DNA of 64,000 nucleotides from Falsiroseomonas sp050563535 (lineage in GTDB: Bacteria > Pseudomonadota > Alphaproteobacteria > Acetobacterales > Acetobacteraceae). The notes beneath the pieces were generated by a model. The model made no database searches, was not told the origin of the DNA, and saw only the letters and a list, made by a program, of their open reading frames with translations. This document shows, one piece after another, positions 33,706-42,273 of the stretch (positions are counted from its first letter, which is position 1; every line of letters starts with the position of its first letter). The DNA is taken from the NCBI RefSeq assembly GCF_050563535.1, contig NZ_JBNXUO010000017.1, positions 1 to 64,000 of the forward strand, in the 5' to 3' direction. A program made the position numbers and the translations under genes.

Positions 33706-35124
33706 ATGATCCGCATCGCGCGCCGACCGTTTCTCATGATGGGGGCCGCCCTCGCGACCGGAGCCCTTCCCCGATCGGAGGTGGCCGCCGAGGCGATCCC
33801 CGCCTTGCGGGCAACCACTCGGACGCTCGATATCCACGGGCGCCCTGCGCGCGTGCTCGGGCTGCTGCGCGAGGACGGGGGACAGGGTTTGGTCATCCAA
33901 CCTGGCGCTCGCTTCCGCGCGCGTCTCCACAACCAGCTGGGAGAGCCGACGATCATCCATTGGCACGGCCAGATCCCCCCGGTCGCCCAGGATGGCGTGC
34001 CGGATGCGCCGCTGCCGATGTTGCAGCCTGGCGACAGCCGCGGCTTCGACTTCGCCGCAACTCCGGGCACCCATTGGATGCACGCCCACGTCCCGGATCA
34101 GGAAATGCGCCTCCTCGCGGCCCCGCTGATCGTCCGTACGGCCGAGGATGCTCGCGCCGACCGGCAGGAATTCGTGATGATGCTGCACGATTACAGCTTC
34201 ACACCCCTTCCCGAGATCCTTGCCCGACTGCACACCGCCCCGGGCCACGCCCCGGGAGCGATGCCGCCGCCGAACCCGCACGCTGGCGGTGGGCCCCATG
34301 GGGGTGCGGCCGCGATGGACCTGAACGATATCGACTTCGATGCCTATCTGGCGAATGACCGCACGCTCGACGATCCGCAGCTGGTACGCATCGAGCGGGG
34401 CGGCCGTGTGCTGCTCCGGATCATCAACGGCGCAGGCGCAACCGTGTTCCGTATCGACACCGGCGCTCTGGAGGCGAGCCTCGTCGCGGTGGACGGACAA
34501 CCGGTCACGCCTGTCGTCGTGCGCAACTTCGCACTCGCAATGGGGCAGCGCGCGGACCTGCTCGTTCAGGTGCCGGCTGAGGGCGGAGCTTTTCCGGTGC
34601 TGGCGCTGCGGGAAGGCGCGCGCGAGCGGACCGGGATCGTCCTGGCGACTGCGAGGGCTCCTGTCCGCCGCCTGGAAGTCCTCGGTGACCGCGCAGCGGC
34701 GGCCTGGGACCCGGCGCAGGAAGGACGGCTTCGGGCGGCGACGCCGTTGCCTGCGCGCCGCGTGAACCGGCGCATTGAGGTGGCCCTCACCGGCTCGATG
34801 CAGCCGTATCTCTGGTCGCTGGATGATCGGCCGTGGGGGCGGCACCGGGTCCTGGCCGCCCGGCCTGGCGAGCGCGTGGAGTTCGCCATGACGAACCGGA
34901 CGATGATGGGGCATCCGATGCATCTGCATGGCCACCATTTCCAGGTCGTCGAAGCGGACGGACGTCGCTTCTCGGGACCGGTTCGCGACACGGTGCAGGT
35001 GCCGCCCATGGCGCGTGTGGCAGTGGCGTTCGACGCCGGGGAGGCGGCACGCTGGATGTTCCACTGCCATCACATGCCCCACCTTGCGACAGGGATGATG
35101 ACGGAGCTTGTCGTCAGCAGCTGA
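33706..35124 (+). CDS. Multicopper oxidase, periplasmic
   Basis: 472 residues from the ATG at 33706 with CAGGAG upstream; an earlier ATG at 33640 lies in the promoter motif and is unlikely. A signal peptide with RRPFLMMGAALATGA is of twin-arginine type. Copper ligands are seen in HWHG, HWMHAHVPD, HPMHLHGHHF and WMFHCHHMPHLATGMM. A Met/His-rich segment (residues about 178-212, with APGAMPPPNPHAGGG) may be a regulatory copper site. It would oxidise Cu(I) to less toxic Cu(II) in the periplasm. The neighbours include no copB-type outer membrane partner. Confidence 0.92.
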   Translation: MIRIARRPFLMMGAALATGALPRSEVAAEAIPALRATTRTLDIHGRPARVLGLLREDGGQGLVIQPGARFRARLHNQLGEPTIIHWHGQIPPVAQDGVPDAPLPMLQPGDSRGFDFAATPGTHWMHAHVPDQEMRLLAAPLIVRTAEDARADRQEFVMMLHDYSFTPLPEILARLHTAPGHAPGAMPPPNPHAGGGPHGGAAAMDLNDIDFDAYLANDRTLDDPQLVRIERGGRVLLRIINGAGATVFRIDTGALEASLVAVDGQPVTPVVVRNFALAMGQRADLLVQVPAEGGAFPVLALREGARERTGIVLATARAPVRRLEVLGDRAAAAWDPAQEGRLRAATPLPARRVNRRIEVALTGSMQPYLWSLDDRPWGRHRVLAARPGERVEFAMTNRTMMGHPMHLHGHHFQVVEADGRRFSGPVRDTVQVPPMARVAVAFDAGEAARWMFHCHHMPHLATGMMTELVVSS

Positions 35125-35300
35125 AGTCGATCATTTGCGGTAGCAGATTGAGCAGAGAGTGGAGCGCAGCTGTAGATGCTTCGACCGCATTGGTGCGCTT
35201 CGCAGCACGCAAGCGTCCCATCACCGTTGGAAGCTGAACCTTGCGAAAGACGCTCGCCATAGCTTTAACGCCGCTGCCGCCGAAACCTGCAGACTTCATC
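35125..35300. other. Low-GC spacer after the multicopper oxidase
   Basis: 176 bp with clearly lower GC than its surroundings. An open frame on the minus strand (35114-35299, about 61 residues) covers it but lacks a ribosome site and has no recognisable domain. It could be the remnant of a gene or mobile element at a junction between two metal loci. No repeat or terminator stands out. Confidence 0.35.
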
Positions 35301-35750
35301 TCAACGTTCTGCGCCGGGAGATCCGTGCGTGGGATCGACGCAGTGCCCGTGCGTCGCGTCGGCCAGCACCTCGATCACGCGGCACTCGGCGACGCGACCG
35401 TTGTGGCAGTCGGTCATCCGCTCCAGCTCCGCCTCTAGCGACCGGAGCCGGGCGAGGCGGTCCCGGACGGCGGCGAGGTGCCGCCGCGCGATCACGTCCG
35501 CCCCCTCGCACGGGGCGTCGGGCGCGGCGTCGGCCAGGCGCAGCAGCTCGCGGATGTCCTCCATCGCGAAGCCGAGCTCCCGGGCGTGGCGGATGAAGCC
35601 CAGCCGGTCGAGGTGGGAGCGGCCGTAGACGCGGTGGCCGCCCTCGGTGCGGCCGGGGGGCGGCAGCAGCCCCTCCGCCTCGTAGAAGCGGATCGTAGTG
35701 GCCTTCACCCCGGTCGCCCGGGACAGGTCGCCGATCGAGAGGGTCTCCAC
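35301..35750 (-). CDS. MerR-family sensor for divalent metals (ZntR/CadR/PbrR-like)
   Basis: 149 residues from a GTG at 35750. The N-terminal winged helix has SIGDLSRATGVKATTIRFYEAEGLLPPP and VYGRSHLDRLGFIRHARELGF; a dimerisation helix follows. Metal-site cysteines are C81, C115 and C123. The Cys at the position of ZntR C79, which CueR replaces by Ser, points to Zn/Cd/Pb rather than copper. A short tail HGHCVDPTHG adds more ligands, as in CadR. It lies 16 bp after the DUF411 gene on the same strand. The likely target is the ATPase promoter at 37127. Confidence 0.88.
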   Translation of the reverse strand: METLSIGDLSRATGVKATTIRFYEAEGLLPPPGRTEGGHRVYGRSHLDRLGFIRHARELGFAMEDIRELLRLADAAPDAPCEGADVIARRHLAAVRDRLARLRSLEAELERMTDCHNGRVAECRVIEVLADATHGHCVDPTHGSPGAER

Positions 35751-35766
35751 GGCCGCGTGCCGCCGC

Positions 35767-36264
35767 TCAGGCCGGCCGGTCGCCGCGGGCCCGCACGAAG
35801 GGCTCCCGCCGCCCGTCCGCCGCGAAGGCGAACACGGTGTAGGGCCTGGGCGCAACGCCCGGCATCTCCATGCCCGGCGAGCCGACGGGCATCTCCGGAA
35901 CCGCGATGCCGCGCCAAGCGCCCGGCGCATCGAGGAAGCGCCGCAGCGCGAAGGCCGGCACGTGCCCCTCCACGACGAAGCGGCCGTCCGCTGTCAGGCC
36001 GGTGTGGCAGCCCGCCAAGTCCTCGGGGACGCCGGCGGCGCGCCGGGCCGCGTCGAGGTCCGGCGTGTCCGACATCTCGACTGCAAAGCCGGCCGCCCGC
36101 ACGTGGTTCGCCCAGCCCTCGCAGCAGCCGCAGCCGGGGCTGCGCATCACGCGGAGCGGGGAGGCCGCCGGCGCGGCCTGGGCTCGCCCCCGGCCAGGCG
36201 AGGCGGCAAGCGCCAGGGCGGCGGGCAGAAGAAGGGTGGCGCGGCGTCGGAGCAACTCGGACAT
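35767..36264 (-). CDS. DUF411 protein, copy 2
   Basis: 165 residues from the ATG at 36264 (GGGGAAGAAGG upstream). A signal peptide ends GRAQA. Family motifs are CGCCEGW, CHTGL, GHVPAFAL and VPEMPVGSPGMEMPG, and the C-terminus is Arg-rich. It resembles the copy at 11048 only moderately, so the two are old paralogues or were acquired apart. Here it leads an operon with a MerR-type Zn/Cd/Pb sensor. Metal bound is not known; copper is assumed for the family. Confidence 0.85.
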   Translation of the reverse strand: MSELLRRRATLLLPAALALAASPGRGRAQAAPAASPLRVMRSPGCGCCEGWANHVRAAGFAVEMSDTPDLDAARRAAGVPEDLAGCHTGLTADGRFVVEGHVPAFALRRFLDAPGAWRGIAVPEMPVGSPGMEMPGVAPRPYTVFAFAADGRREPFVRARGDRPA

Positions 36265-36485
36265 CTTGAGCCTTCTTCCCCTGGGCAGGACGACGGAGCC
36301 CAGGCGTTGAACAGGGTGGGCAGACGCGGGGTCTCTGCCAAGTCCGGCAGGATGGGTCCCGCGCCGATCCCGTCGAATGGCGCGTGCCCCCTCACGACGG
36401 CGGCACCGCCGGAAACCTTCAGCCGCTGGAAGATCGCTTCCTCGCAGGGGCGCCGGCCCTCGTGCCGGGGTGGTGGAGGCCATGC

Positions 36486-37130
36486 ATGGCCGACGACGAT
36501 GACGACGTGGACTTCCAGGGGGCGAGCCCGGCCTATCGGCGCGCCCTTGGCTGGGTGGTGGCGCTCAATCTCGGCTACGGGGCCGCGGAGGCGATCGGCG
36601 GCCTGCTCGCCGGTTCCCAGGCGCTGAAGGCCGACGCGCTCGACTTCCTCGGCGACGGCGCGATCACCCTGCTCGGCCTGCTCGCCATCGGCTGGCCGCT
36701 GGCGCGGAGGGCGCGCGTGGCCATGCTCCAGGGGCTCTTCCTCGGCGCGCTCGGGCTCGGCGTCCTCGGGACCACGGCCTACCGCGTGCTGGTCCAGCGG
36801 GTGCCCGAGGCGGAGATGATGGGCCTGTTCGGGGCCGCGGCGCTGGCCGTGAACGTGGCGGCCGCCCTCATCCTCGCCCCACACCGGAGGGGGGCGGGCG
36901 ACGCCAACGCGCGCGCCGTCTGGCTGTTCAGCCGCAACGACGCGCTCGGCAACCTCGCGGTGTTGGCCGCTGCCGGCCTGGTCGCCTGGACCGGGACGGC
37001 TTGGCCCGACCTCGCCGTGGCCGCCGTGGTCGCGGGCCTCTTCCTGCACTCGGCCTGGGAGATCCTGCGCGACGCCCGCCGCGACCTGCGGCGGGCCGGC
37101 GCGGGCAACGGACGCACGCAAGGGACTTGA
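36486..37130 (+). CDS. Cation transporter of the CDF-like superfamily
   Basis: 214 residues from the ATG at 36486 (GGAGG upstream). The N-terminus is a run of aspartates (MADDDDDVDF). Six membrane helices follow. Helix 2 carries KADALDFLGDGA (DxxxD) and helix 5 SRNDALGN, where classic CzcD proteins have HxxxD pairs. This variant group is annotated as cation transporters near mercury, zinc or lead genes. It would export a divalent metal in exchange for protons. It is divergent from the DUF411-merR pair, and its stop lies inside the promoter of the next ATPase. Confidence 0.8.
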   Translation: MADDDDDVDFQGASPAYRRALGWVVALNLGYGAAEAIGGLLAGSQALKADALDFLGDGAITLLGLLAIGWPLARRARVAMLQGLFLGALGLGVLGTTAYRVLVQRVPEAEMMGLFGAAALAVNVAAALILAPHRRGAGDANARAVWLFSRNDALGNLAVLAAAGLVAWTGTAWPDLAVAAVVAGLFLHSAWEILRDARRDLRRAGAGNGRTQGT

Positions 37131-37157
37131 ACCTCTAGTCACTGGAGGTCCCATATC
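37127..37157 (+). promoter_or_regulatory. MerR-type promoter of the Zn/Cd/Pb ATPase operon
   Basis: -35 TTGAAC (37127-37132), a 19-bp spacer and -10 CATATC (37152-37157). Between them ACCTCTAGTCACTGGAGGT (37131-37149) is a 19-bp dyad very like ZntR/CadR/PbrR operators. The -35 overlaps the TGA of the cation transporter gene. The MerR protein encoded at 35301 has matching metal-site cysteines and is the natural regulator. Confidence 0.85.
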
Positions 37158-37183
37158 CGGCCGAACGGACGAGGAGCAGGGCA

Positions 37184-39586
37184 GTGGACGGCGGAAGCGG
37201 GGCGGGAGCCAAGCTGGAATGGCGGGTGGAGGGCATGGACTGCCCGACCTGCGTCGGAAAGATCGAGCGCGCCGTAGGCCGGCTCCCCGGCGTCTCCGAA
37301 CTGTCCGTGAGCATAGCCAGCGAGCGGCTCAGCCTCCGGCTCGACCCTGGAAGCACCACGCCGGAGGAGGTCGAGCGGGCCGCAGCCGCGGTGGGCCACC
37401 CCGCGCGCCGCCTGGCTCCGCCACCGCCATCAGCGGAGCTCCTGGAGTGGCGCGTGGAGGGCATGGATTGCCCGACCTGCGTTGCCAAGATCGAGACCGC
37501 AGTGGCCCGCCTACCCGGCGTGTCGGACGTCTCCGTGAACATGGCCGCCGAGCGCCTGCGGCTGCGCCTTGCGCCTGATGGCGCCACGCCCGAGGAGGTC
37601 GAGCGCGCAGCCGCCGCCGTCGGTCATGCAGCACGCAGGATCGAGCCGGCTGCCCATGCGGCTTCCGGAGGGCAGGAGCACGGGCACGACGGCGACGACC
37701 CTTCCGACGCCGGCCGGTCCTGGTGGGCGACAGGCAAGGCGCGTCTTGTCTGGCTCCTCAGCGGGCTTGTCGGCGGGGCTTGGGCGGCGGCGCATCTGGT
37801 CCCGGCTGCCTCATACTGGCTCTATCTGGCGGCAACGCTCGCCGCGCTGGTGCCCTTCGGCCGGCGTGCCCTCGCCCTGGCCCGGGCGGGCAGCCCCTTC
37901 TCGATCGAGACGCTGATGGTTACTGCCGCGCTCGGCGCCGCCGTCATCGGCGCGGCGGAGGAGGCGGCGCTCGTCGTGCTGCTTTTCGCGGTCGGCGAGC
38001 TGCTGGAAGGCATCGCCGCGGGGCGGGCTCGCGCCGGCATCCGGGCGCTCGTCGCGCTGATGCCGCGCACGGCGCTGCGCCGCCACGTCGACGGCACGAC
38101 GGAGGAGGTGCCGGCGGAGCGGCTGGCGGTGGGCGACCTCGTCCTGGTCCGCCCCGGCGACCGCGTGCCGGCCGATGGCGTGGTGATGGAGGGACAATCC
38201 GCCCTCGACGAGAGTCCGGTGACCGGCGAGAGCGTGCCCGTCACCCGCGGCCCCGGCGACCCGGTCGTGGCGGGCAGCGTGAACGCCGAGGGCGCGCTGG
38301 TGCTGCGCGTCACCGCCGCCGGCGAGGGCAGCACGCTCGCCCGCATCGCCCGCCTGGTGGAGGAGGCGACGGCGACCCGCGGGCGCACCCAGCGCTTCAT
38401 CGAGCGCTTCTCCGCCTGGTGGACGCCGGGCGCGATGGCCGTCTCGGCGCTTGTCGTCCTCGTGCCGCCCCTGCTGTTCGGCGGCGACTGGTGGACCTGG
38501 ATCTACCGCGGCCTCGCGCTGCTGCTGGTGGCCTGCCCCTGCGCGCTGGTGATTTCGGTGCCCGCCGCGATGGCGTCCGGCCTCTCGGCCGGCGCCCGGC
38601 GCGGGCTGCTGGTGAAGGGCGGCGCGGCGCTGGAGGCGATCGGGCACGCGCGCACGGTCGCCTTCGACAAGACCGGCACGCTCACGGCGGGCAGGCCGCG
38701 CGTCACGGATGTGCTGACCGCCGAGGGCGTGGCGGAGGCGGAGCTGCTGCGTCTCGCGGCGGCGGTGGAGGCGGGATCCTCGCATCCCCTCGCGCGCGCG
38801 GTCCTCGCCGAAGCCGCGGCCCGCGGCATCGCGCTGCCGCCCGCCCGCGCGGCCGCCGCGATCCCCGGCAAGGCGGTGGCGGCGAGCGTCAAGGGGCGTC
38901 GGATCGGCGTCGGCAGCCCCGCCTGGGCGGCGGAGGGCGGCGCGGCCCTGCCGCCGGCGCTGGATGCCGCGCGGGCCCGGCTCGAGGCGGAGGGCAAGAC
39001 GGTCGCCGTCGTCACCGCCGACCGCGCTGCGCTCGGCCTGCTCGCCCTGCGCGACGAGCCCCGGACGGACGCGGCGGAGGCCGTGGCCGCGCTGCAGCGC
39101 CTTGGCGTCGGCGCGGTGATGCTGACGGGCGACAACCCGCGCACCGGCGCCGCCATCGGCGGGGCGCTCGGCCTGGAGGTGAAGGCGGGCCTGCTGCCCG
39201 CCGACAAGCTGCGCGAGATCGCTGCCCTCAAGGAGCGCGGCCCGGTGGTGATGGTGGGCGACGGAATCAACGACGCGCCGGCGCTGGCCGCCGCGACCGC
39301 AGGCGTGGCTATGGGCGGCGGTACCGAGGTGGCGTTAGAGGCGGCAGACGCCGCGCTGCTGCGCGAGCGCGTCTCGGGCGTGGCCGAGCTCGTGCAGCTC
39401 TCCCGCGCCACGCTGACGAACGTGAAGCAGAACGTGGCCGTTGCGGTCGGACTGAAGCTGGTGTTCCTCGTCACCACCGTCACCGGCGTGACGGGGCTCT
39501 GGCCCGCGATCCTCGCCGACACGGGCGCCACGGTGCTCGTCACGCTGAACGCGCTGCGGCTGCTCGCCTGGAGGCCCGGACGATGA
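37184..39586 (+). CDS. P1B-2 ATPase for Zn/Cd/Pb (ZntA/CadA/PbrA-like)
   Basis: 800 residues from GTG at 37184 with GAGGAG upstream. Two HMA domains carry GMDCPTC (C20/C23 and C95/C98), the acidic variant typical of divalent-metal pumps, followed by a His-containing linker (EHGHDGDD). The transport motif is CPC at 451-453 in ACPCALVISVP, D495 is in DKTGT, and SSHPLARAV and GDGINDAPAL complete the pump. The pattern is P1B-2 (Zn, Cd or Pb). A MerR-type promoter is directly upstream. It begins a run of genes to 42903 with short gaps. Confidence 0.95.
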   Translation: MDGGSGAGAKLEWRVEGMDCPTCVGKIERAVGRLPGVSELSVSIASERLSLRLDPGSTTPEEVERAAAAVGHPARRLAPPPPSAELLEWRVEGMDCPTCVAKIETAVARLPGVSDVSVNMAAERLRLRLAPDGATPEEVERAAAAVGHAARRIEPAAHAASGGQEHGHDGDDPSDAGRSWWATGKARLVWLLSGLVGGAWAAAHLVPAASYWLYLAATLAALVPFGRRALALARAGSPFSIETLMVTAALGAAVIGAAEEAALVVLLFAVGELLEGIAAGRARAGIRALVALMPRTALRRHVDGTTEEVPAERLAVGDLVLVRPGDRVPADGVVMEGQSALDESPVTGESVPVTRGPGDPVVAGSVNAEGALVLRVTAAGEGSTLARIARLVEEATATRGRTQRFIERFSAWWTPGAMAVSALVVLVPPLLFGGDWWTWIYRGLALLLVACPCALVISVPAAMASGLSAGARRGLLVKGGAALEAIGHARTVAFDKTGTLTAGRPRVTDVLTAEGVAEAELLRLAAAVEAGSSHPLARAVLAEAAARGIALPPARAAAAIPGKAVAASVKGRRIGVGSPAWAAEGGAALPPALDAARARLEAEGKTVAVVTADRAALGLLALRDEPRTDAAEAVAALQRLGVGAVMLTGDNPRTGAAIGGALGLEVKAGLLPADKLREIAALKERGPVVMVGDGINDAPALAAATAGVAMGGGTEVALEAADAALLRERVSGVAELVQLSRATLTNVKQNVAVAVGLKLVFLVTTVTGVTGLWPAILADTGATVLVTLNALRLLAWRPGR

Positions 39587-39891
39587 CGCCGAGGACCACC
39601 GCCCTTGCCGCGCCCCTGTTCGCCCTCGCCCCCGCCATGGCGTTGGCGCAGCCGATGGGACCCGGCGGCTGGGGCGACCGCCCCTGGATGATGATGCATG
39701 GCGGCTGGGGGTGGGGCTGCGGCCTCGCCTGGCTGGTCGCGCTGGGCGCGCTGGCCGCGCTCGCGGTGGTGCTGCTGCGCCGCGGTGTGGCCGGCGGCGT
39801 CGCCGAGGCGCTCGACCTGCGCTACGCGCGCGGCGAGATCGAGCGCGACGAGTACCTCCGCCGCAGGGCCGACATCCTCGGCCGCGGCTGA
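39583..39891 (+). CDS. Small SHOCT-domain membrane protein
   Basis: 102 residues. A signal-like N-terminus ends MALAQPM, then an aromatic Met-rich stretch (WMMMHGGWGWG), a membrane helix (about 47-66) and a C-terminal SHOCT motif LRYARGEIERDEYLRRRADI. Its ATG overlaps the ATPase stop. SHOCT helices occur at the ends of many small membrane proteins and may aid oligomerisation. The Met/His segment before the helix suggests metal contact. Function unproven. Confidence 0.8.
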   Translation: MTPRTTALAAPLFALAPAMALAQPMGPGGWGDRPWMMMHGGWGWGCGLAWLVALGALAALAVVLLRRGVAGGVAEALDLRYARGEIERDEYLRRRADILGRG

Positions 39892-39945
39892 GGCACGCCG
39901 CCGGTTGCCTCGCGGCCGGCCAACCCCGGAGAAGAGGACAGCACA

Positions 39946-40476
39946 ATGGGCTTGAGGAACGCATCTCTCGCCGCCCTCGCGGCGGCCGCCATCGGCATCG
40001 GCGCCGCATGGGCGCAGACCGGCCAGCCCGGCGGTCAGGGTGGCCAGATGGGCGCTGGCATGATGGGGCAGGGAATGGGACCCGGCATGATGGGCGGGGA
40101 CCGCATGATGCCGATGATGCGCGGCGGCATGATGGGGCCCGGGATGATGATGGGCCAGCACGTCGAGGGCCGCGTCGCCTTCCTCCGCGCCGAGCTCGGC
40201 ATCACCCCGGCGCAGGAGACCCTCTGGAACGCCTTCGCCGAGGCGATGCGGGCGAGCGCGCAGGCGATGGCCGACATGCACGGGCAGATGATGCCGATGA
40301 TGCAGGGGGGACCGCAGGCGGTGCCGCTGCCCCAGCGCCTCGAGCTGCACGAGCGGATGATGGCCTCGCACCTCGAGGCGCTGCGCCGCGTCAGGGCCGC
40401 CGCCGGGCCGCTCTACGCGGCGCTCGACGACCGGCAGAAGCGGACCGCCGACACCCTGATGCTGGGGATGATGTAG
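39946..40476 (+). CDS. Spy/CpxP-like periplasmic protein, Met-rich
   Basis: 176 residues. A signal peptide ends AAWAQ. A Gly/Met region (about 33-68: GMMGQGMGPGMMGG, MMPMMRGGMMG) is followed by helical Spy-type sequence with ITPAQETLWNAFAEAM, the LTxxQ-like motif. Spy/CpxP family proteins act as ATP-independent chaperones or sensors in the envelope; ZraP-type members bind zinc. The Met-rich part would bind soft metals. It lies 54 bp after the SHOCT gene and is likely in the same operon. Confidence 0.82.
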   Translation: MGLRNASLAALAAAAIGIGAAWAQTGQPGGQGGQMGAGMMGQGMGPGMMGGDRMMPMMRGGMMGPGMMMGQHVEGRVAFLRAELGITPAQETLWNAFAEAMRASAQAMADMHGQMMPMMQGGPQAVPLPQRLELHERMMASHLEALRRVRAAAGPLYAALDDRQKRTADTLMLGMM

Positions 40477-40501
40477 CGGCCATGGACGACCGCGGCGGCG
40501 C

Positions 40502-41239
40502 GTGGCGGGGGCGCGGGTGACCCTCGAGCTCTCCTTCCTCGGCCTGTTCCTCGCCTTCGGCGGGGGCATGGTTTCCTTCCTCTCGCCCTGCGTGCTGCCG
40601 CTGGTGCCGGGCTACGTCGCCTGGGTGGCGGGGACGGACCTCGCCACCGCGCGGGCGGAGCGCTGGCGGGCGCTCCGGCTCTCGCTCTTCTTCGTGCTCG
40701 GCTTCGGCCTCGTCTTCGTGGGCCTCGGGCTCGGCGCGACCGCCGTCGGCGGGCTGCTGCGGCGGTGGTCCTACGAGCTGACGATCGCGGCCGGGCTGCT
40801 GATCGCGGCGATGGGCCTCGTGCAGGTGGGGCTGCTGCGGCTCGCGCCCCTGATGCGCGACCTGCGTTTCCGCCCGCCGGCGGAGGGCGGCGGCCCCGCC
40901 TCGGCGGCGCTGATCGGGGTCGCTTTCGGCTTCGGCTGGACGCCCTGCATCGGGCCGGTGCTCGCCGGCGTGCTCGCCGCCGCGGCGCTCACCCCCGGCG
41001 CCGGGGCCGGGCTGCTCGCGGCCTACGCGCTCGGCCTCGGCGTGCCCTTCCTGCTCGCCGCCTTCTACCTGCCGGCGGCGATGGCGCGGGCGCGCCGCCT
41101 CGGGCGGCTCGGCCGGGCGCTCCAGCTCGGCAGCGGGGCCGTGATGGTGGCCTTCGGCCTCGCGATCGCCACCGGGGAGCTGGGCCGCCTCGCGGTCTGG
41201 TTCCTGGAGACCTTCCCGTGGCTGGCGCGGCTCGGATGA
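40502..41239 (+). CDS. ccdA: CcdA-family thiol-redox membrane protein
   Basis: 245 residues from GTG at 40502; a GTG at 40517 is nearly as good. Six membrane helices. The two redox cysteines are in FLSPCVLPLVPGY (helix 1) and FGWTPCIGPVLAG (helix 4), as in CcdA/DsbD cores. It passes electrons from cytoplasmic thioredoxin to periplasmic partners. Here the likely partner is the SCO-type thioredoxin-fold protein encoded at 42274, or the reduction of periplasmic metal-protein thiols. It overlaps lspA by 4 bp. Confidence 0.9.
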   Translation: MAGARVTLELSFLGLFLAFGGGMVSFLSPCVLPLVPGYVAWVAGTDLATARAERWRALRLSLFFVLGFGLVFVGLGLGATAVGGLLRRWSYELTIAAGLLIAAMGLVQVGLLRLAPLMRDLRFRPPAEGGGPASAALIGVAFGFGWTPCIGPVLAGVLAAAALTPGAGAGLLAAYALGLGVPFLLAAFYLPAAMARARRLGRLGRALQLGSGAVMVAFGLAIATGELGRLAVWFLETFPWLARLG

Positions 41240-41778
41240 CCGCGCCCCGCCCCCGCGGCCTCCGGCGCCTCGGCCTCCTCGCGGCGCTGGCCGCCGCCGT
41301 CACGGACCAGGCGACGAAGGCCTGGGCGCTCGCGGCGCTGTGGCCGCCCTACAGCGACGGCATCGCCCTCCTGCCGGTGCTGAACCTCCGCCTCGGCTTC
41401 AACACCGGCGTGACCTTCGGGATGTTCCGCGAGAGCGCCGCCGACGCGGTCTGGGTGCTCGTCGCGGTCAAGCTGGCGATCGTGGCGTTCCTCGCCCGCT
41501 GGCTCTGGCGGACCGCCTCGCGCACCGAGGCGCTGGGGCTCGGCCTCGTCATCGGCGGCGCGGCCGGCAACATCCTCGACCGCCTGGCGCGGGGGGCGGT
41601 GACGGACTTCATCGACGCGCACTACGGCGGCTGGCACTGGCCGACCTTCAACATGGCGGACGTGGCGATCGTCTGCGGCGTCGCGGCCCTCGTGCTCGGC
41701 GGCCTGCGCCGGACCGAGGGGGGCGCCAGCCCGCCCGCCCGCCGGGACGCGGACAAGCCCGCCGCGGGACCGCCCTGA
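41236..41778 (+). CDS. lspA: Lipoprotein signal peptidase LspA
   Basis: 180 residues, four membrane helices. Conserved parts: TDQATKAWAL, LNLRLGFNTGVTFGM, GAAGNILDRLARGAVTDFID with the two catalytic aspartates, and FNMADVAI. It removes signal peptides from prolipoproteins at the lipobox cysteine. Extra lspA genes occur in lead/zinc resistance operons (PbrC in Cupriavidus), so its place after a PbrA-like ATPase fits a known pattern. The C-terminal tail is Arg/Pro-rich. Start overlaps the ccdA stop. Confidence 0.93.
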   Translation: MTAPRPRGLRRLGLLAALAAAVTDQATKAWALAALWPPYSDGIALLPVLNLRLGFNTGVTFGMFRESAADAVWVLVAVKLAIVAFLARWLWRTASRTEALGLGLVIGGAAGNILDRLARGAVTDFIDAHYGGWHWPTFNMADVAIVCGVAALVLGGLRRTEGGASPPARRDADKPAAGPP

Positions 41779-41797
41779 AAGGACCGAGACCCCTACC

Positions 41798-42271
41798 ATG
41801 CGGACCCTCCTGCGCGGCCTCGCGGCCTCGGCCCTGGCGCTCGCGCTCGCCATCCCCGCGGCGGGCGCCCAGCCGGGCGACGTCGCCGTCTCCGCGGCCT
41901 GGACCCGCGCGGTCGGCGCCACCGCGCCCACGGCCGCCGGCTACATGACGCTGCGAAACCGCGGCGCCGCCCCCGACCGCCTCGTCGCGGCGGAAACGCC
42001 GGCGGCACGCTCGGTCGAGATCCACGAGCAGCGGATGGAGGAAGGCGTGATGCGGATGCGCCCGCTCCCCGACGGTGTCCCCCTGCCGCCGGGGGAGACC
42101 GTGACCCTGGGCCCGGGCGGGACGCACCTGATGCTGGTGGGTCCGACGCGGGCCCTGGCGCGCGGCGAGCGCGTGCCGCTGACGCTGCGCTTCGAGCGCG
42201 CGGGCGAGGTCCGGGTGGAGCTCTCGGTCGAGGCGGCCGGCGCCCGGCGGCCGGCCCACGCGGGGCACTGA
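41798..42271 (+). CDS. PCu(A)C-type periplasmic copper chaperone
   Basis: 157 residues with a signal peptide ending AAGAQ. The copper site pattern is present: VEIHEQRMEEGVMRMR and GGTHLMLVG, i.e. the H-x10-M-x21-HxM arrangement in loose form. Such proteins deliver Cu(I) to cytochrome oxidase together with SCO proteins; the next gene encodes an SCO protein 2 bp downstream. The C-terminus is AHAGH. Its presence in a Zn/Cd/Pb-type operon suggests the operon serves mixed metals. Confidence 0.9.
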   Translation: MRTLLRGLAASALALALAIPAAGAQPGDVAVSAAWTRAVGATAPTAAGYMTLRNRGAAPDRLVAAETPAARSVEIHEQRMEEGVMRMRPLPDGVPLPPGETVTLGPGGTHLMLVGPTRALARGERVPLTLRFERAGEVRVELSVEAAGARRPAHAGH

Positions 42272-42273
42272 CC

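Noticed and set aside
35114..35299. A 61-codon minus-strand frame in the low-GC spacer
   Set aside because: No ribosome site or family; overlaps the end of the multicopper oxidase gene. Could be a remnant but not a supportable gene.
36319..36339. GGCAGA ... TCTGCC dyad between the DUF411 and cation transporter genes as a MerR operator
   Set aside because: No -35/-10 pair with the long spacer flanks it, and it does not resemble the dyad at 37131.
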